NCBI GenBank assembly: GCA_934120135.1
Contig: CAKOTK010000003.1
Span: 1-64,000, forward strand
DNA length: 64,000 nucleotides
Direction of reading: 5' to 3'
Source: an uncultured Clostridia bacterium
GTDB lineage: Bacteria; Bacillota; Clostridia; TANB77; CAG-508
In this document: piece by piece, positions 54,192 through 63,034 of the stretch
Layout of the letters: every line of letters begins with the position of its first letter
Position numbering within the stretch: position 1 is the stretch's first letter
The notes under the pieces: model-generated
What the model was told of the DNA's origin: nothing
The model's input: only the letters and a program-made list of their open reading frames with translations
Database searches by the model: none
Made by a program: the position numbers and the translations under genes

Positions 54192-54315
54192 TACAGTTAT
54201 ACCACTTGCCGCAGATGTTTTAAAGGCTGCTTTGCCTTTAGGTATAGTTTTTGTTTTAACTGAGCGACTTACTCAAATGTTTTTAAATTTAGCTTTCCCA
54301 AAAAGTAATAAGTAG
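54181..54315 (+). CDS. Phage minor membrane protein, 44 aa
   Basis: ATG 54181 overlaps the end of the ATPase gene. The product, beginning MDFSTVIPLAADVLKAAL, has a hydrophobic middle (PLGIVFVLTERL) and a short polar end. Its size fits pVII/pIX-type or similar tip proteins. Assignment is by position and size only. Confidence 0.55.
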   Translation: MDFSTVIPLAADVLKAALPLGIVFVLTERLTQMFLNLAFPKSNK

Positions 54316-54326
54316 GGGGAATTATT

Positions 54327-54482
54327 ATGGATTATAGTGTTGTTTTAAATGAAATAAATAATAATCAAGCTTTAATTTTAGAAAAGCTTATTAATATTGA
54401 TAAAGGAATTGCAGTTGTTGTTTTTTTACTGGGGGTTTCTCTTATTTATATTTTTGCTGGAAATCTTACAAAGGTTAAATAG
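54327..54482 (+). CDS. Phage minor membrane protein, 51 aa
   Basis: ATG 54327 follows AGGGGGAA. An acidic/polar N-terminal helix (VLNEINNNQALILEKLIN) is followed by one TM helix (AVVVFLLGVSLIYIFAG) and a basic tip (NLTKVK). It is another candidate structural or assembly peptide of the filament. Confidence 0.6.
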   Translation: MDYSVVLNEINNNQALILEKLINIDKGIAVVVFLLGVSLIYIFAGNLTKVK

Positions 54483-54491
54483 GTGTAATTT

Positions 54492-55991
54492 ATGAAAAAT
54501 AAAATTTTATTAAGTTTATTATTTGTTGTGTTTTTTATTTTATTAATAAGTGTTTTTGATACAGTGAGTGCTAGTAGTAGTACTTTTGATTATAATGGTA
54601 AAACTTATGAATATCCTACTAATTATTTTTTTGATTATAGTGTTATTGTTTATTGGTATACTGATAATAATGGTAATTGTGTTTTTTTGGCTTTTTCTTC
54701 TAATAAAGCTTTTTATTGTAAGAATGTTGATGTTGTTGGAGAAAATATTTTGCATGTTCCACCTGATACGTCTTTTAATAAGATGTATTTAATATATGAT
54801 AATGAAAATACAGATGTTTCTTCTCCTTCGGTTACTGTTTATAATAGATCTTCAGGAGATAGTGAGGTTTATCTTAGCACTGATATTGCTCTTTTTGGTG
54901 CATTGCGTGTTAAGTCGTTAGAGGAAAGGTGTGTATATTGTAGTCACGATATTTGTAATGTTGATGGGTCTGTTTTATTCAGTAGTACGGTTGAGGTTGT
55001 TGATTTAAATCTTACTGTTACGCCAGATTATGATACGAAGGATGTGCCTATTAAGATTAGTACTGATTTTTATAGTCTAAAGGTTTTTGAAGATATTTTG
55101 GTTCAATATAGTACTAATCAACAAGATTGGGAAACTTGTAAGTGGGGTAGAATTACAGATGGTAATAGTTCTAATAATGGAAAATATAATTTTTATTTAG
55201 ATGTGTATCGTAATGGAACTTATTATTTTCGTCTTTGGAATGCTGCAGATAATACATATATATATAAAACTGTTGTTATTAGTAATATTGTTTATAGTCC
55301 AGACGATGTCAATAACTATGTAAATGGTGTTTTTGATCCAACGCCTTTTTTAACTTATGAATATATAAATGATAATAAAATAAATATAATAACTCAAAAA
55401 TTTTTTATTGACCAAATCATTGATTTGCAATGTTTTTACGCAAAAGATATAAGCAAAGAAGATTATAATAAAAAAGAAAAATGGACTAAAGTAGAGGCTA
55501 GAACTATGATTGACCAGCTTACTCAAAGAGATGTATATCAGTTTTGTTTTGAGGTAGATAATAATACTTTTGATGCCGATGGTACTTATACGGTTTGCTT
55601 TTGGAATGTGTTTCTTGATAAATATACTTATAGCGAGATAGTCATAGATTTCGACGAAATTTTGAAAGTTGATGGTTCTATGATTTGGAAATATGTTCAT
55701 TTTTTTAAGGAACGTTTTGGCTTTTTAATATATCCATTTGACTTAACTGTAAATACTCTTAAGAGAATAGCAGCAATAAATTATGGCGAACCAAAATTTA
55801 ATATTCCAGATATTTATGAGCCTACAACAAATAAAAAATTAATATCTGCAGTTACTTTTAATTTTAATGACTATTTAGAAAATAATACTTTTAAGACAGT
55901 TCATAATACTTATTTAATTATAGTAGACGCGGTAATTATTTTTGCTCTTTTAAATTTAGCTTGGAAGAAGATTTCGGGGGTGTTTAAATAA
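54492..55991 (+). CDS. Adsorption/minor coat protein, pIII-like
   Basis: This 499-aa protein has an N-terminal signal peptide (about 1-28, KILLSLLFVVFFILLISVF... ASS), a long extracellular part rich in Asp, Asn, Tyr and beta structure (possible Ig-like units near 165-265 and 290-390), and a C-terminal TM helix with a basic end (TYLIIVDAVIIFALLNLAWKK). The same plan (secreted, anchored at the C-terminus) is used by pIII, which binds the host receptor and releases the filament. No sequence family is recognised. Confidence 0.65.
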   Translation: MKNKILLSLLFVVFFILLISVFDTVSASSSTFDYNGKTYEYPTNYFFDYSVIVYWYTDNNGNCVFLAFSSNKAFYCKNVDVVGENILHVPPDTSFNKMYLIYDNENTDVSSPSVTVYNRSSGDSEVYLSTDIALFGALRVKSLEERCVYCSHDICNVDGSVLFSSTVEVVDLNLTVTPDYDTKDVPIKISTDFYSLKVFEDILVQYSTNQQDWETCKWGRITDGNSSNNGKYNFYLDVYRNGTYYFRLWNAADNTYIYKTVVISNIVYSPDDVNNYVNGVFDPTPFLTYEYINDNKINIITQKFFIDQIIDLQCFYAKDISKEDYNKKEKWTKVEARTMIDQLTQRDVYQFCFEVDNNTFDADGTYTVCFWNVFLDKYTYSEIVIDFDEILKVDGSMIWKYVHFFKERFGFLIYPFDLTVNTLKRIAAINYGEPKFNIPDIYEPTTNKKLISAVTFNFNDYLENNTFKTVHNTYLIIVDAVIIFALLNLAWKKISGVFK

Positions 55992-56296
55992 TGGGTGGTA
56001 GAGAAGGGATAGATTGGTTTAGTGGTTTTTTTGATAATATAAGCGAAGGGTTATATAAAATAATACAATTTGCGTTTGGCTGGATTAACATTCCTCAAAT
56101 GCCAACTGAGATTACAAATTCGATAGATAGTTTTTTAAATTTAATTTTTGATAATTTAAGTTTATTAGGTTTTTTTGTTAGACCAATGACTTTGAAAATA
56201 GTAATACCTGTTTTGATAATACTTTTGAATTTTGATTTAATTTATAAAATTGTGATGTGGCTGGTACATAAAATTCCATTTTTTAATATTAAATAG
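55991..56296 (+). CDS. Phage membrane protein, pVI-like
   Basis: This 101-aa protein starts within the previous stop (TAATG). It has several hydrophobic segments (about 20-32, 48-62 and 68-92) with polar turns between. In inoviruses a pVI-type protein encoded after pIII completes the filament end; order and size agree. A hairpin-rich non-coding region follows. Confidence 0.6.
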   Translation: MGGREGIDWFSGFFDNISEGLYKIIQFAFGWINIPQMPTEITNSIDSFLNLIFDNLSLLGFFVRPMTLKIVIPVLIILLNFDLIYKIVMWLVHKIPFFNIK

Positions 56297-56607
56297 TATT
56301 ATTTGTTAGTGAATAGTTCTTACAGCGCTAGCTCTGTTATGCGGGGGTTGCCTATTTTCCGTTCAGGAAAATAGGCAAGAGGGGGATAGTCCCCCTAAAG
56401 AATAGCCGAACGGCGCTTGAGTGGGAAAAAAGAAAAAAGTAAAAATCCCGCTCTATCTAACAAGCGGGATTTTTGGTCATATTTGGCCATTATTTTTACT
56501 CGAAAAATTAAGGAAACGGCTGTTGCTCTAAGGTAAAAGTCGGGTTTACCGGTAAAATTGAGCTAATTTCCAATTTTTAGTAAAAATTTAAAGCCGGAGT
56601 GATAAAA
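56297..56607 (+). other. Phage non-coding region with stacked hairpins
   Basis: No gene. It contains a 13-bp perfect hairpin TTGCCTATTTTCC (56348-56360) with GGAAAATAGGCAA (56366-56378), the stem GGGGGA-TAG-TCCCCC (56381-56395), the palindrome GCCGAACGGC, and a terminator AAAAATCCCGCT (56441-56452) with AGCGGGATTTTT (56463-56474). The palindrome TTTACCGGTAAA (near 56546) also lies here. It is the probable site of packaging signal, strand origin and transcription stop before rep. Confidence 0.65.
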
Positions 56608-57522
56608 ATGGACATTGAAAATTTGTATAATGAGAAAAAACAAGAACATAATAATATGACTTATAGTATTGATATGCTTAGACTGAAAACTTATATATCA
56701 TATAGCAAATTTAGTCAACTTGAATTTAGATTTAAGACTTGCTGGAAGGATTTTGTTAAAAAGGAATTTTGTTCTTCTAAGATAAGCAACTTTTTTTATA
56801 ACTATGTTATAACTGACGAAGCAGACAATAGTTTTTGGGTAGGCTTTTTACATAATACGGAGAAAAGACAAGGGGAAGTTATTTCTAGATTTGGAAGAGT
56901 AGTGGAGGACACTTATAATTTAACAATAGAATTTAATCCTAATAAACTAAAGAAAAATGACATAATATTTTATATTTTATCTCTAGGTGAGGATTGGTAT
57001 ATAAAGTCATTTGATTTAGCAATAGATTTAAAGATAAGTATATTAGATTTAATATGGGACTTATCTGGAAGGTCGCTCGAGAAAATAGACAATAGGGGTT
57101 ATGACAAGAAAACTATTTATATAGGCAAAGGCGACGGGAGAATTAAAATATATAACAAAAAACAAGAAAGTTCGCTTAATATAGTGGGAGAATTAACAAG
57201 AATAGAAATCAGTAGAGAATTAGAAGATTTTGAAGTTAGAAGAATTAAGTATTATGAGTATGATAACATCTTCCCTACTATTTATACTAATAATTATATA
57301 TACAGCTTAGGCGACTACAAAGATAAAACACTTTTAGGACTGTTATATGCTGTACAGAATGGTTTTCCGTTAAGAGATTTAACAAAAACTTATAGAGCTA
57401 AAATAAAAAAGCTTCTGCAAGGTGGCTATAAAATAAAATTTGATAATAATACAGTAACTCATTTATTAAAACAAATAATTTTTTATTATTTTGTTGGTTT
57501 TAGTAATATTCATTGGTGTTGA
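56608..57522 (+). CDS. Rolling-circle replication initiator (Rep_trans type)
   Basis: This protein of about 304 aa (ATG 56608 after CCGGAG) has family-like segments in order: YSIDMLRLKTY (about 19-29), WYIKSFDLAIDLKI (about 130-143, corresponding to the RxDxAxD block), TIYIGKGDGRIKIYNKKQE (about 169-187) and LTRIEISREL (about 196-205). These match phage and plasmid initiators of PF02486, which nick the double-strand origin with a Tyr. Late Tyr residues are plentiful, so the catalytic one is not certain. Confidence 0.75.
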   Translation: MDIENLYNEKKQEHNNMTYSIDMLRLKTYISYSKFSQLEFRFKTCWKDFVKKEFCSSKISNFFYNYVITDEADNSFWVGFLHNTEKRQGEVISRFGRVVEDTYNLTIEFNPNKLKKNDIIFYILSLGEDWYIKSFDLAIDLKISILDLIWDLSGRSLEKIDNRGYDKKTIYIGKGDGRIKIYNKKQESSLNIVGELTRIEISRELEDFEVRRIKYYEYDNIFPTIYTNNYIYSLGDYKDKTLLGLLYAVQNGFPLRDLTKTYRAKIKKLLQGGYKIKFDNNTVTHLLKQIIFYYFVGFSNIHWC

Positions 57523-57540
57523 TAAAAAACAAAGCAAATA

Positions 57541-57828
57541 AATCGATTTTAAGACGTTTTTATATTTTAGATAACAAGTTATATGTCTATAAATATAATA
57601 TAATATCTAAAATATAATTATAAAGTAAATATTCATAAAAAATATATTAACTGTATAATAAAATAATATTGGGAATAAAATTATATGAACAAATTATAAA
57701 AATGTCTTAAAATTGATTTTATGAGTTTAAAAAGATGTAATATATGTAACGACTAAAATGTAGGAGAGGATATTTGTAACAATACATAAGCAAATTTGCC
57801 TCTACTCAATTGCGCAAAACTTTGATTT
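57541..57828. repeat. Right flank repeat of inovirus prophage
   Basis: 57541-57597 matches 50909-50965 (ATCGATTTTAAG, CGTTTTTAT, ACAAGTTATATGTCTA), 57680-57740 matches 51055-51115 more loosely, and 57785-57828 is the 44-bp att-like match to 51221-51264. It also contains a 12-bp hairpin, AATTGCGCAAAA/TTTTGTGCAATT (57809-57838), cut in half in the left copy. Confidence 0.7.
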
Positions 57829-57837
57829 TGTGCAATT

Positions 57838-57890
57838 ATATATTTATATTTTAAGGCATCTCCTCTATATGCCCTAAAATATAAATATAT
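57838..57890 (-). terminator. Terminator of rho
   Basis: A 22-bp stem, 57838-57859 with 57869-57890 and one mismatch, lies 10 nt beyond the rho stop. It also marks the host side of the prophage junction. Confidence 0.7.
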
Positions 57891-57900
57891 AACAATTGTC

Positions 57901-59253
57901 TTATTTTGCATTTTTTAAAAAATATGCCATTTTATCTAAAAATTCATTATTATTTTTTGTTGCAACCATTTGTGTAATTAATTCTTCAGTAACATCTGCA
58001 ACAGACATTGTTGACATTGCCTTTCTTAATGCAAATACTGTTTCTAATTCTTTTGGAGTTAATAATAGTTCTTCTCTTCTTGTTCCAGATTTGTTTATAT
58101 CAATTGCTGGGAAAATTCTCTTTTCTGATAATTTTCTATCTAAGTGAACCTCCATATTACCAGTACCTTTAAATTCCTCAAATATAACATCGTCCATTCT
58201 ACTTCCTGTTTCTATTAATGCAGTAGCTAAAATCGTTAAGCTCCCCCCATTTTCTATATTTCTAGCTGCTCCAAAGAATTTTTTTGGTTTATGTAATGCA
58301 CTTGGATCTAAACCACCAGATAATGTTCTTCCTGAAGATGGTATAGATAAGTTGTATGCTCTTGCTAAACGAGTGATACTATCTAATAGTATTACTACAT
58401 CTTTCTTTTGCTCTGTTAATCTTTTAGCTCTTTCTAGTACCATTTCTGCTACCTTAACATGATGTTCAGGTAACTCATCAAAAGTAGAATATATAACATC
58501 TCCTTTAATGCTACGTCTCATGTCTGTAACTTCTTCCGGACGCTCATCTATTAAAAGCACTATCAACTCTATTTCTGGATTATTTGTTGTAATGCTGTTT
58601 GCTATTTTCTTTAATAATGTAGTTTTTCCAACTTTAGGTGGAGCAACTATCATTCCTCTTTGACCTTTTCCAATTGGTGACATTAAGTCAATAATTCTCA
58701 TTGCATATTCATTTGGAACTGTTTCTAATCTGATTCTTTCGTCTGGATAAATAGGGGTCAAATCATCAAATTTTTGCCTTCTATATGCTTTTTCTGGAGA
58801 TTCTCCATTAACTTCACCAACATAAATTAGTGCTGGAAATTTTTCTCCCTCTTTTGGTAATCTAGCTATTCCTTTTACTTTGTCACCTTTATCTAATTTG
58901 AATCTTCTAATTTGTATAGGAGATATATATACATCTTTTGGAGTTGATAAATAATTTTCTCCTCTTAAAAATCCATATCCATCTGGTAATACTTCTAATA
59001 TTCCTTCAACAATTTGATCATCTGCATTTGTCAATTTATATGATCCGTTTGAAGGCTCAGCAAGAGTGCTTGTAGTTACATCTGTTGCGACGTAGCTTCC
59101 ATCATATTCAATTTCTTCTGATTCAGTTGGTTCATTGTCTAATTTTAATAGTTCTTCTATGATTTCTTCTTTTTTTAGCTTTGAAGTGTTTTTTATTCCT
59201 TTTTCTTTTGCAAGTTGACGCAATTCAACTAGTGTATAATTTTCTAAATCCAT
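57901..59253 (-). CDS. rho: Transcription termination factor Rho
   Basis: This 450-aa hexameric RNA helicase has an N-terminal Rho_N/SAP-like helix bundle (about 1-40, [12 protein letters not shown]), a cold-shock-type RNA-binding domain (about 70-140, [18 protein letters not shown]), and an ATPase with Walker [15 protein letters not shown] (about 205-218) and Walker [16 protein letters not shown] (about 288-302). Length is normal. GGGGG 6 nt before ATG is the ribosome site. Confidence 0.98.
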   Translation of the reverse strand: MDLENYTLVELRQLAKEKGIKNTSKLKKEEIIEELLKLDNEPTESEEIEYDGSYVATDVTTSTLAEPSNGSYKLTNADDQIVEGILEVLPDGYGFLRGENYLSTPKDVYISPIQIRRFKLDKGDKVKGIARLPKEGEKFPALIYVGEVNGESPEKAYRRQKFDDLTPIYPDERIRLETVPNEYAMRIIDLMSPIGKGQRGMIVAPPKVGKTTLLKKIANSITTNNPEIELIVLLIDERPEEVTDMRRSIKGDVIYSTFDELPEHHVKVAEMVLERAKRLTEQKKDVVILLDSITRLARAYNLSIPSSGRTLSGGLDPSALHKPKKFFGAARNIENGGSLTILATALIETGSRMDDVIFEEFKGTGNMEVHLDRKLSEKRIFPAIDINKSGTRREELLLTPKELETVFALRKAMSTMSVADVTEELITQMVATKNNNEFLDKMAYFLKNAK

Positions 59254-59441
59254 ATAATTTCCCCCATTATTAAATTTATATAAACAGACAAAATAAAGCT
59301 TGTCCGTGTTTTTAATTTTATTTTACTAATTCTTTTGGATTTTAAAGTTAGAATTAAAATAATTGAATAAATATAAATTGTGTATGATAATGAGAAAGAA
59401 TAAACTTTCTCATTATATAAGTGCATTTATTGGTATATAAA

Positions 59442-59729
59442 TTATTTACTAATATCTATGTATACTTTTTCATTTGGCAAATACATATCTAGTTTTTCTC
59501 TAGCTACTTCCTCAATATATTCTTTTGAATTTATATTTGCCTTTGTTTCAAGTAATTGCTCCTTTTTTTCTTCTTCGGCAGCAATTTGTTCTGTATATCT
59601 TTTGCTATCTGCTTTATATGCATTTAACTCTTTTTGTTGAACAAAAAATGTATAAACTACATAAATTAGTATAGCAATAATTATAATTCTTTTAAAATTT
59701 ATTTTCTTGTTTTTCATCTGTAATTTCAT
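59442..59729 (-). CDS. divIC: Septum formation initiator DivIC/FtsB family
   Basis: This 95-aa division protein has a basic cytoplasmic N-terminus, one TM helix (about 14-30, RIIIIAILIYVVYTFFV), and an extracellular coiled coil (about 31-75) ending in a conserved segment YIEEVAREKLDMYLPNE. It joins FtsL/DivIB in the divisome. It lies after yabP and yabQ, the same order as in Bacillus. The fifth codon is also ATG and could be the start. Confidence 0.9.
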   Translation of the reverse strand: MKLQMKNKKINFKRIIIIAILIYVVYTFFVQQKELNAYKADSKRYTEQIAAEEEKKEQLLETKANINSKEYIEEVAREKLDMYLPNEKVYIDISK

Positions 59730-59786
59730 TCCTTAATTAATTTCTTGTAATATTATAACACACTATAATTATTTTTTCTACAAATT

Positions 59787-60272
59787 TCATAAAATTCCTT
59801 CTTTTTCTTGCAATTTAATTTTATTTTTTTCTTTTTTCTTCATAATTTTTGTCGTATTTTGAAATATTTTTTTGAAAAATGTATATAATTTTTGTGCTAA
59901 AAATTTTATAGGATTAATAAGTAAAAAATTAAATATTTTTAAAATTAAATTTACCGGATAGGATATTATCTTTTTAATAAATTTTATTATAATAACTGAA
60001 TATTTTACTATATATTTACTAAGCGTAAGAATATAAATCAGTACTCCTAGTGCAATTCCAACAAATATGTAACTTCTAATTTCTCCATTATTAAATTTAA
60101 ATATAGAAAATAATATGACAAAACCCGCTAATATCCAAAACAAAATATCTTGCAAAGTTGTTAGCCAATCAGCTGTTTTAAAACTTCTACGTAATATTCT
60201 AAAAATATCAAATAAACCCCCTATAACTATTCCTGTGGTTGTAAAAGCAATTAAGCAAAGTAGTTGCTCCAT
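59787..60272 (-). CDS. yabQ: Spore cortex protein YabQ
   Basis: This 161-aa membrane protein has four to five hydrophobic segments in its first 120 residues (GIVIGGLFDIFRILRRSF and DILFWILAGFVILF are family-typical) and a Lys-rich C-terminus. In Bacillus YabQ is needed for spore cortex formation. Its presence indicates that sporulation genes are retained. AAGGG precedes the ATG. Confidence 0.88.
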   Translation of the reverse strand: MEQLLCLIAFTTTGIVIGGLFDIFRILRRSFKTADWLTTLQDILFWILAGFVILFSIFKFNNGEIRSYIFVGIALGVLIYILTLSKYIVKYSVIIIKFIKKIISYPVNLILKIFNFLLINPIKFLAQKLYTFFKKIFQNTTKIMKKKEKNKIKLQEKEGIL

Positions 60273-60335
60273 TTTAAACTCATTCCCTTCACATTGAGCT
60301 TGATGCAGTGAAAATTCTAATTATTTTTCAATGCA

Positions 60336-60638
60336 CTATTTGAAGATTTTGCCTAAAAGTCCTCCACCCTTCTCCATACTATCTTTTTCACTATATGCAA
60401 GTTGATATATTGTGCCATCTATTGTCACTTCTGATGTGTCCAAACTTAATTTATTTATTCTCAAATTTTCTCCTTTTACTGTAAGCAAGCCTAACTCTGT
60501 TTCTAAAATAACTATTTGATCATCAAAACTAAGTACATCTAATACTCCTGTAATATTTAATTTTTCTCTATTTTCTAAAACAATATTTTGAATAACATTT
60601 GTCATACTTGACATTGATTTTCTTTCTTCTAATGGCAT
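60336..60638 (-). CDS. yabP: Sporulation protein YabP
   Basis: This 100-aa YabP/YqfC family protein has VLENREKLNITGVLDVLSFD and ILETELGLLTVKGENLRINKLSLD, the diagnostic blocks. It is thought to recruit YabQ at the forespore membrane. The start is ATG 60638 because AAGGAG lies 8 nt upstream; the frame could begin at GTG 60647, but that codon is part of the ribosome site. It is the first gene of a yabP-yabQ-divIC set. Confidence 0.92.
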   Translation of the reverse strand: MPLEERKSMSSMTNVIQNIVLENREKLNITGVLDVLSFDDQIVILETELGLLTVKGENLRINKLSLDTSEVTIDGTIYQLAYSEKDSMEKGGGLLGKIFK

Positions 60639-60720
60639 ATCCATCACTCCTTAAAAACAAGTCTATTTATATATATTCAGGTCTTGTCTCATTTAGAACA
60701 AAATTAAAGGAAAGTATTTA

Positions 60721-61443
60721 TTACTTTCCTATAATTGTTCCTATTTCATCATTAAATGTATTTTTAACTATTATTTTTACACCGTATTTTTTGGCTAATA
60801 TTACACATCTATCATGTAAGACTTTAGCTCCATTTTTAGCCATTTCTTCCATATCATCATAAGAAATATAATCTAACTTTTTAGCATTTTTATACTTATA
60901 TGGATCTTTATCATAAACACCATTTGTATCTGTAAAAATATAGCATTCTTCCTGCTCTAAAGCAGCTGCAATTGCTATAGCTGTCGTGTCTGAGCCATTT
61001 CTTCCTAATGTTGTTATATTGTTATTTTCATTTATTCCTTGAAATCCTGTTATAACCACAACATCATTAGTCTTCAGTTCACTCCAAATCATTTTAGGGT
61101 ATATGTCTTGAATTTTAGCTTCTGTATAATTTGAGTCAGTTACTATTCCAGCTTGCCATCCTGTTAAAGAAACAGCTTTATAGCCTAAGCTATGTAATAA
61201 TATTGCAAACTTGCTACACGCCATTTGTTCTCCAACAGACATTAAAACATCTAGTTCTCTTTTATTTGGCTCATCTGTCAATTCTTTTGCTTCTTTTATT
61301 AAATTATCTGTTGTTTTACCTTGAGCCGACAAAATGGTAACTACCTTTTCCCCACTTTCTAAAAATGAAATAGTCTTTTGTGCAGCTAATCTTAATTTAT
61401 TAGTGTCAGCAATTGAGCTCCCTCCAAATTTAATTACTTTCAT
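60721..61443 (-). CDS. Aspartate kinase catalytic domain, without ACT domains
   Basis: This 240-aa protein matches the amino-acid kinase fold of aspartokinase: KFGGSSIAD (about 5-13), LDVLMSVGEQMACSKFAILL, TGFQGINENNNITTLGRNGSDTTAIAIA (catalytic loop), FTDTNGVYDKDP. Normal enzymes have about 400 residues because of two C-terminal ACT domains for feedback by lysine or threonine; here the frame ends right after the kinase domain. It may be an unregulated isozyme, for example serving dipicolinate synthesis near sporulation genes, or may work with a separate ACT protein. Confidence 0.85.
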   Translation of the reverse strand: MKVIKFGGSSIADTNKLRLAAQKTISFLESGEKVVTILSAQGKTTDNLIKEAKELTDEPNKRELDVLMSVGEQMACSKFAILLHSLGYKAVSLTGWQAGIVTDSNYTEAKIQDIYPKMIWSELKTNDVVVITGFQGINENNNITTLGRNGSDTTAIAIAAALEQEECYIFTDTNGVYDKDPYKYKNAKKLDYISYDDMEEMAKNGAKVLHDRCVILAKKYGVKIIVKNTFNDEIGTIIGK

Positions 61444-61554
61444 AAGAACCACTAATCCTTATATAAAAAATACAAGCCAATTTAATTTTAAACTTGACTT
61501 GTATATAATATGTTTATTGCTCCTTTTTGTTACACATATAACATTTTCCAAACA

Positions 61555-61584
61555 TTGACAAAATACGACGCAGAGGTTTATAAT
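61555..61584 (+). promoter_or_regulatory. Promoter of sortase-substrate gene
   Basis: TTGACA (61555-61560), an 18-nt spacer and TATAAT (61579-61584), then AAGGAGG before ATG 61618. Confidence 0.7.
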
Positions 61585-61617
61585 AATATATATATAATAA
61601 AAGGAGGAAAAATACTT

Positions 61618-62997
61618 ATGAAAAAGTTTTTAAAAAATGCAATAGTGTTCTTTATTGCACTTATTATGTTTGTATTGTTGTCAAATACAACTAAAGCAGT
61701 GGAGGTAACTGATGCGAAGAAAAGTAAAATATTAGAATTTCTAGAAGCTAATAACATACTTTCTTATTACAACTATGACAAGGTTGAAAATATTTATATC
61801 ACAAATGAATTATTACATGAAATCGGTGGAAACCCTGTAACCGAAGAACAACGTAAAAATGCTGAAATATATGAAATGGTTAATGATATGAAAGAAGGCT
61901 TTGTAATTACAAGAGATTCTATAAACAATTATTTGCAGAATACCATTGGGCTAACCGTGGATAAATTAAAAAATTACGACCAATTCTTGAATCAAACAAC
62001 AACATCTGATAACAAAAACCAATTTTACTATTTTACAATAACCAGTCCAGCAGATTATAGTGATTATGCAATAACTAAAGTAGAAGAAACATCTGCTTCT
62101 ACAATTAAAGTTACTATAACAGCAAAAATGAACAAAGAAGAATTCTCAAATGTAATAGAATTAGTTAAAAAAGGTGACTCGTATAATTTTGTATCATCTA
62201 CAAGTGCAGATGGAAAAAGTAGACCACTTACTGTTGGCTCAGACTATCAATTTAATGATAAGAAATCTAACACTTCAGATACAAATAAAATACTAGAATT
62301 TATAAAGGCTAATAAAGTACTTTCTTATTACAATTACGATAAAGTTGAAAACATTTATATCACACGTGCATTGTTGTGTGAAGTTGGTGGAAGTCCGGTA
62401 AGTGAAGAACAACGTAAAAATACTGGTATATATGAAATGATTGGAGATTTAAAAGAAGGTTTTGTAACTACAAAAGATGCGGTAAATCAATATTTACAAA
62501 ACACACTTGGTATAACAGTGGATAAATTAAAAAATTATGAACAATTCTTAAATCAAACAACAACATCTGATAACAAAAACCAATTTTACTATTTTACAAT
62601 AACAGGACCAACAAACTATAGTGATTATGCAATAACTAAAGTGGAAGAAACATCTGCTTCTACAATTAAAGTTACTATAACAGCAAAAATGAACGAAGAA
62701 GAATTTTCAAATGTAATAGAATTAGTAAAAAAAGGCGACTCATATAATTTTGTATCATCTACAAGTGCAGATGGAAAAAACAGATCACTTGTTGTAGGTT
62801 CAGAAAATGAATTTAATAATAAAACAACAAAAACTATAAATCCTACAGATAAAACAGATAAAGACAACATCACTGCAGACACTAAAATTCCACAAACAGG
62901 AATTACAAAAAATATAATAATTATTTCAATACTTAGTGTATTAGGAATTATAATAATTATATCATTAGTTAAATACAATAAAAGCAAAAATGATTAA
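61618..62997 (+). CDS. Cell-wall anchored protein with tandem duplicated domain and IPQTG motif
   Basis: This 459-aa protein has a signal peptide (about 1-28) followed by two repeats of about 180 residues (about 38-215 and 222-398). Blocks such as SYYNYDKVENIYIT, NQTTTSDNKNQFYYFTIT and YAITKVEETSASTIKVTITA are identical or nearly so between them. The C-terminus has a sorting-type signal: IPQTG (about 424), TM helix, KYNKSKND. It should be linked to the wall by a sortase. The repeated domain is not recognised. AAGGAGG before ATG 61618 rules out the longer frame from 61510. Confidence 0.85.
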   Translation: MKKFLKNAIVFFIALIMFVLLSNTTKAVEVTDAKKSKILEFLEANNILSYYNYDKVENIYITNELLHEIGGNPVTEEQRKNAEIYEMVNDMKEGFVITRDSINNYLQNTIGLTVDKLKNYDQFLNQTTTSDNKNQFYYFTITSPADYSDYAITKVEETSASTIKVTITAKMNKEEFSNVIELVKKGDSYNFVSSTSADGKSRPLTVGSDYQFNDKKSNTSDTNKILEFIKANKVLSYYNYDKVENIYITRALLCEVGGSPVSEEQRKNTGIYEMIGDLKEGFVTTKDAVNQYLQNTLGITVDKLKNYEQFLNQTTTSDNKNQFYYFTITGPTNYSDYAITKVEETSASTIKVTITAKMNEEEFSNVIELVKKGDSYNFVSSTSADGKNRSLVVGSENEFNNKTTKTINPTDKTDKDNITADTKIPQTGITKNIIIISILSVLGIIIIISLVKYNKSKND

Positions 62998-63000
62998 TAA

Positions 63001-63034
63001 ATAAAGCAACTATTATATAAAAATAGTTGCTTTA
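63001..63034. terminator. Shared terminator of convergent genes
   Basis: ATAAAGCAACTAT (63001-63013) pairs with ATAGTTGCTTTAT (63023-63035). It serves the wall-protein gene on + and prfB on -, reaching into the prfB stop codon region. Confidence 0.8.

Larger units (their letters stand above)
51265..57828 (+). mobile_element. Integrated filamentous phage (inovirus-like), about 6.6 kb
   Basis: Gene order on +: small protein, ssDNA-binding-like protein, pVIII-like coat protein, terminator, two small membrane proteins, Zot/pI-like ATPase, two more small membrane proteins, a long pIII-like protein with signal peptide and C-terminal TM, a pVI-like protein, a hairpin-rich non-coding region, and a Rep_trans-type rolling-circle initiator. 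A repressor and a membrane protein face the other way. Size and content fit inoviruses. No integrase, capsid, portal or terminase genes are present. Direct repeats flank it, and rho lies to the right. Confidence 0.8.

Noticed and set aside
54543..55700. Antisense and out-of-phase frames within the pIII-like gene
   Set aside because: They consist mostly of Ile, Asn, Leu or Phe from T-rich codons and have no start signals.
57901..58147. + strand frame over the rho 3' end
   Set aside because: Complementary shadow of rho; no ribosome site.
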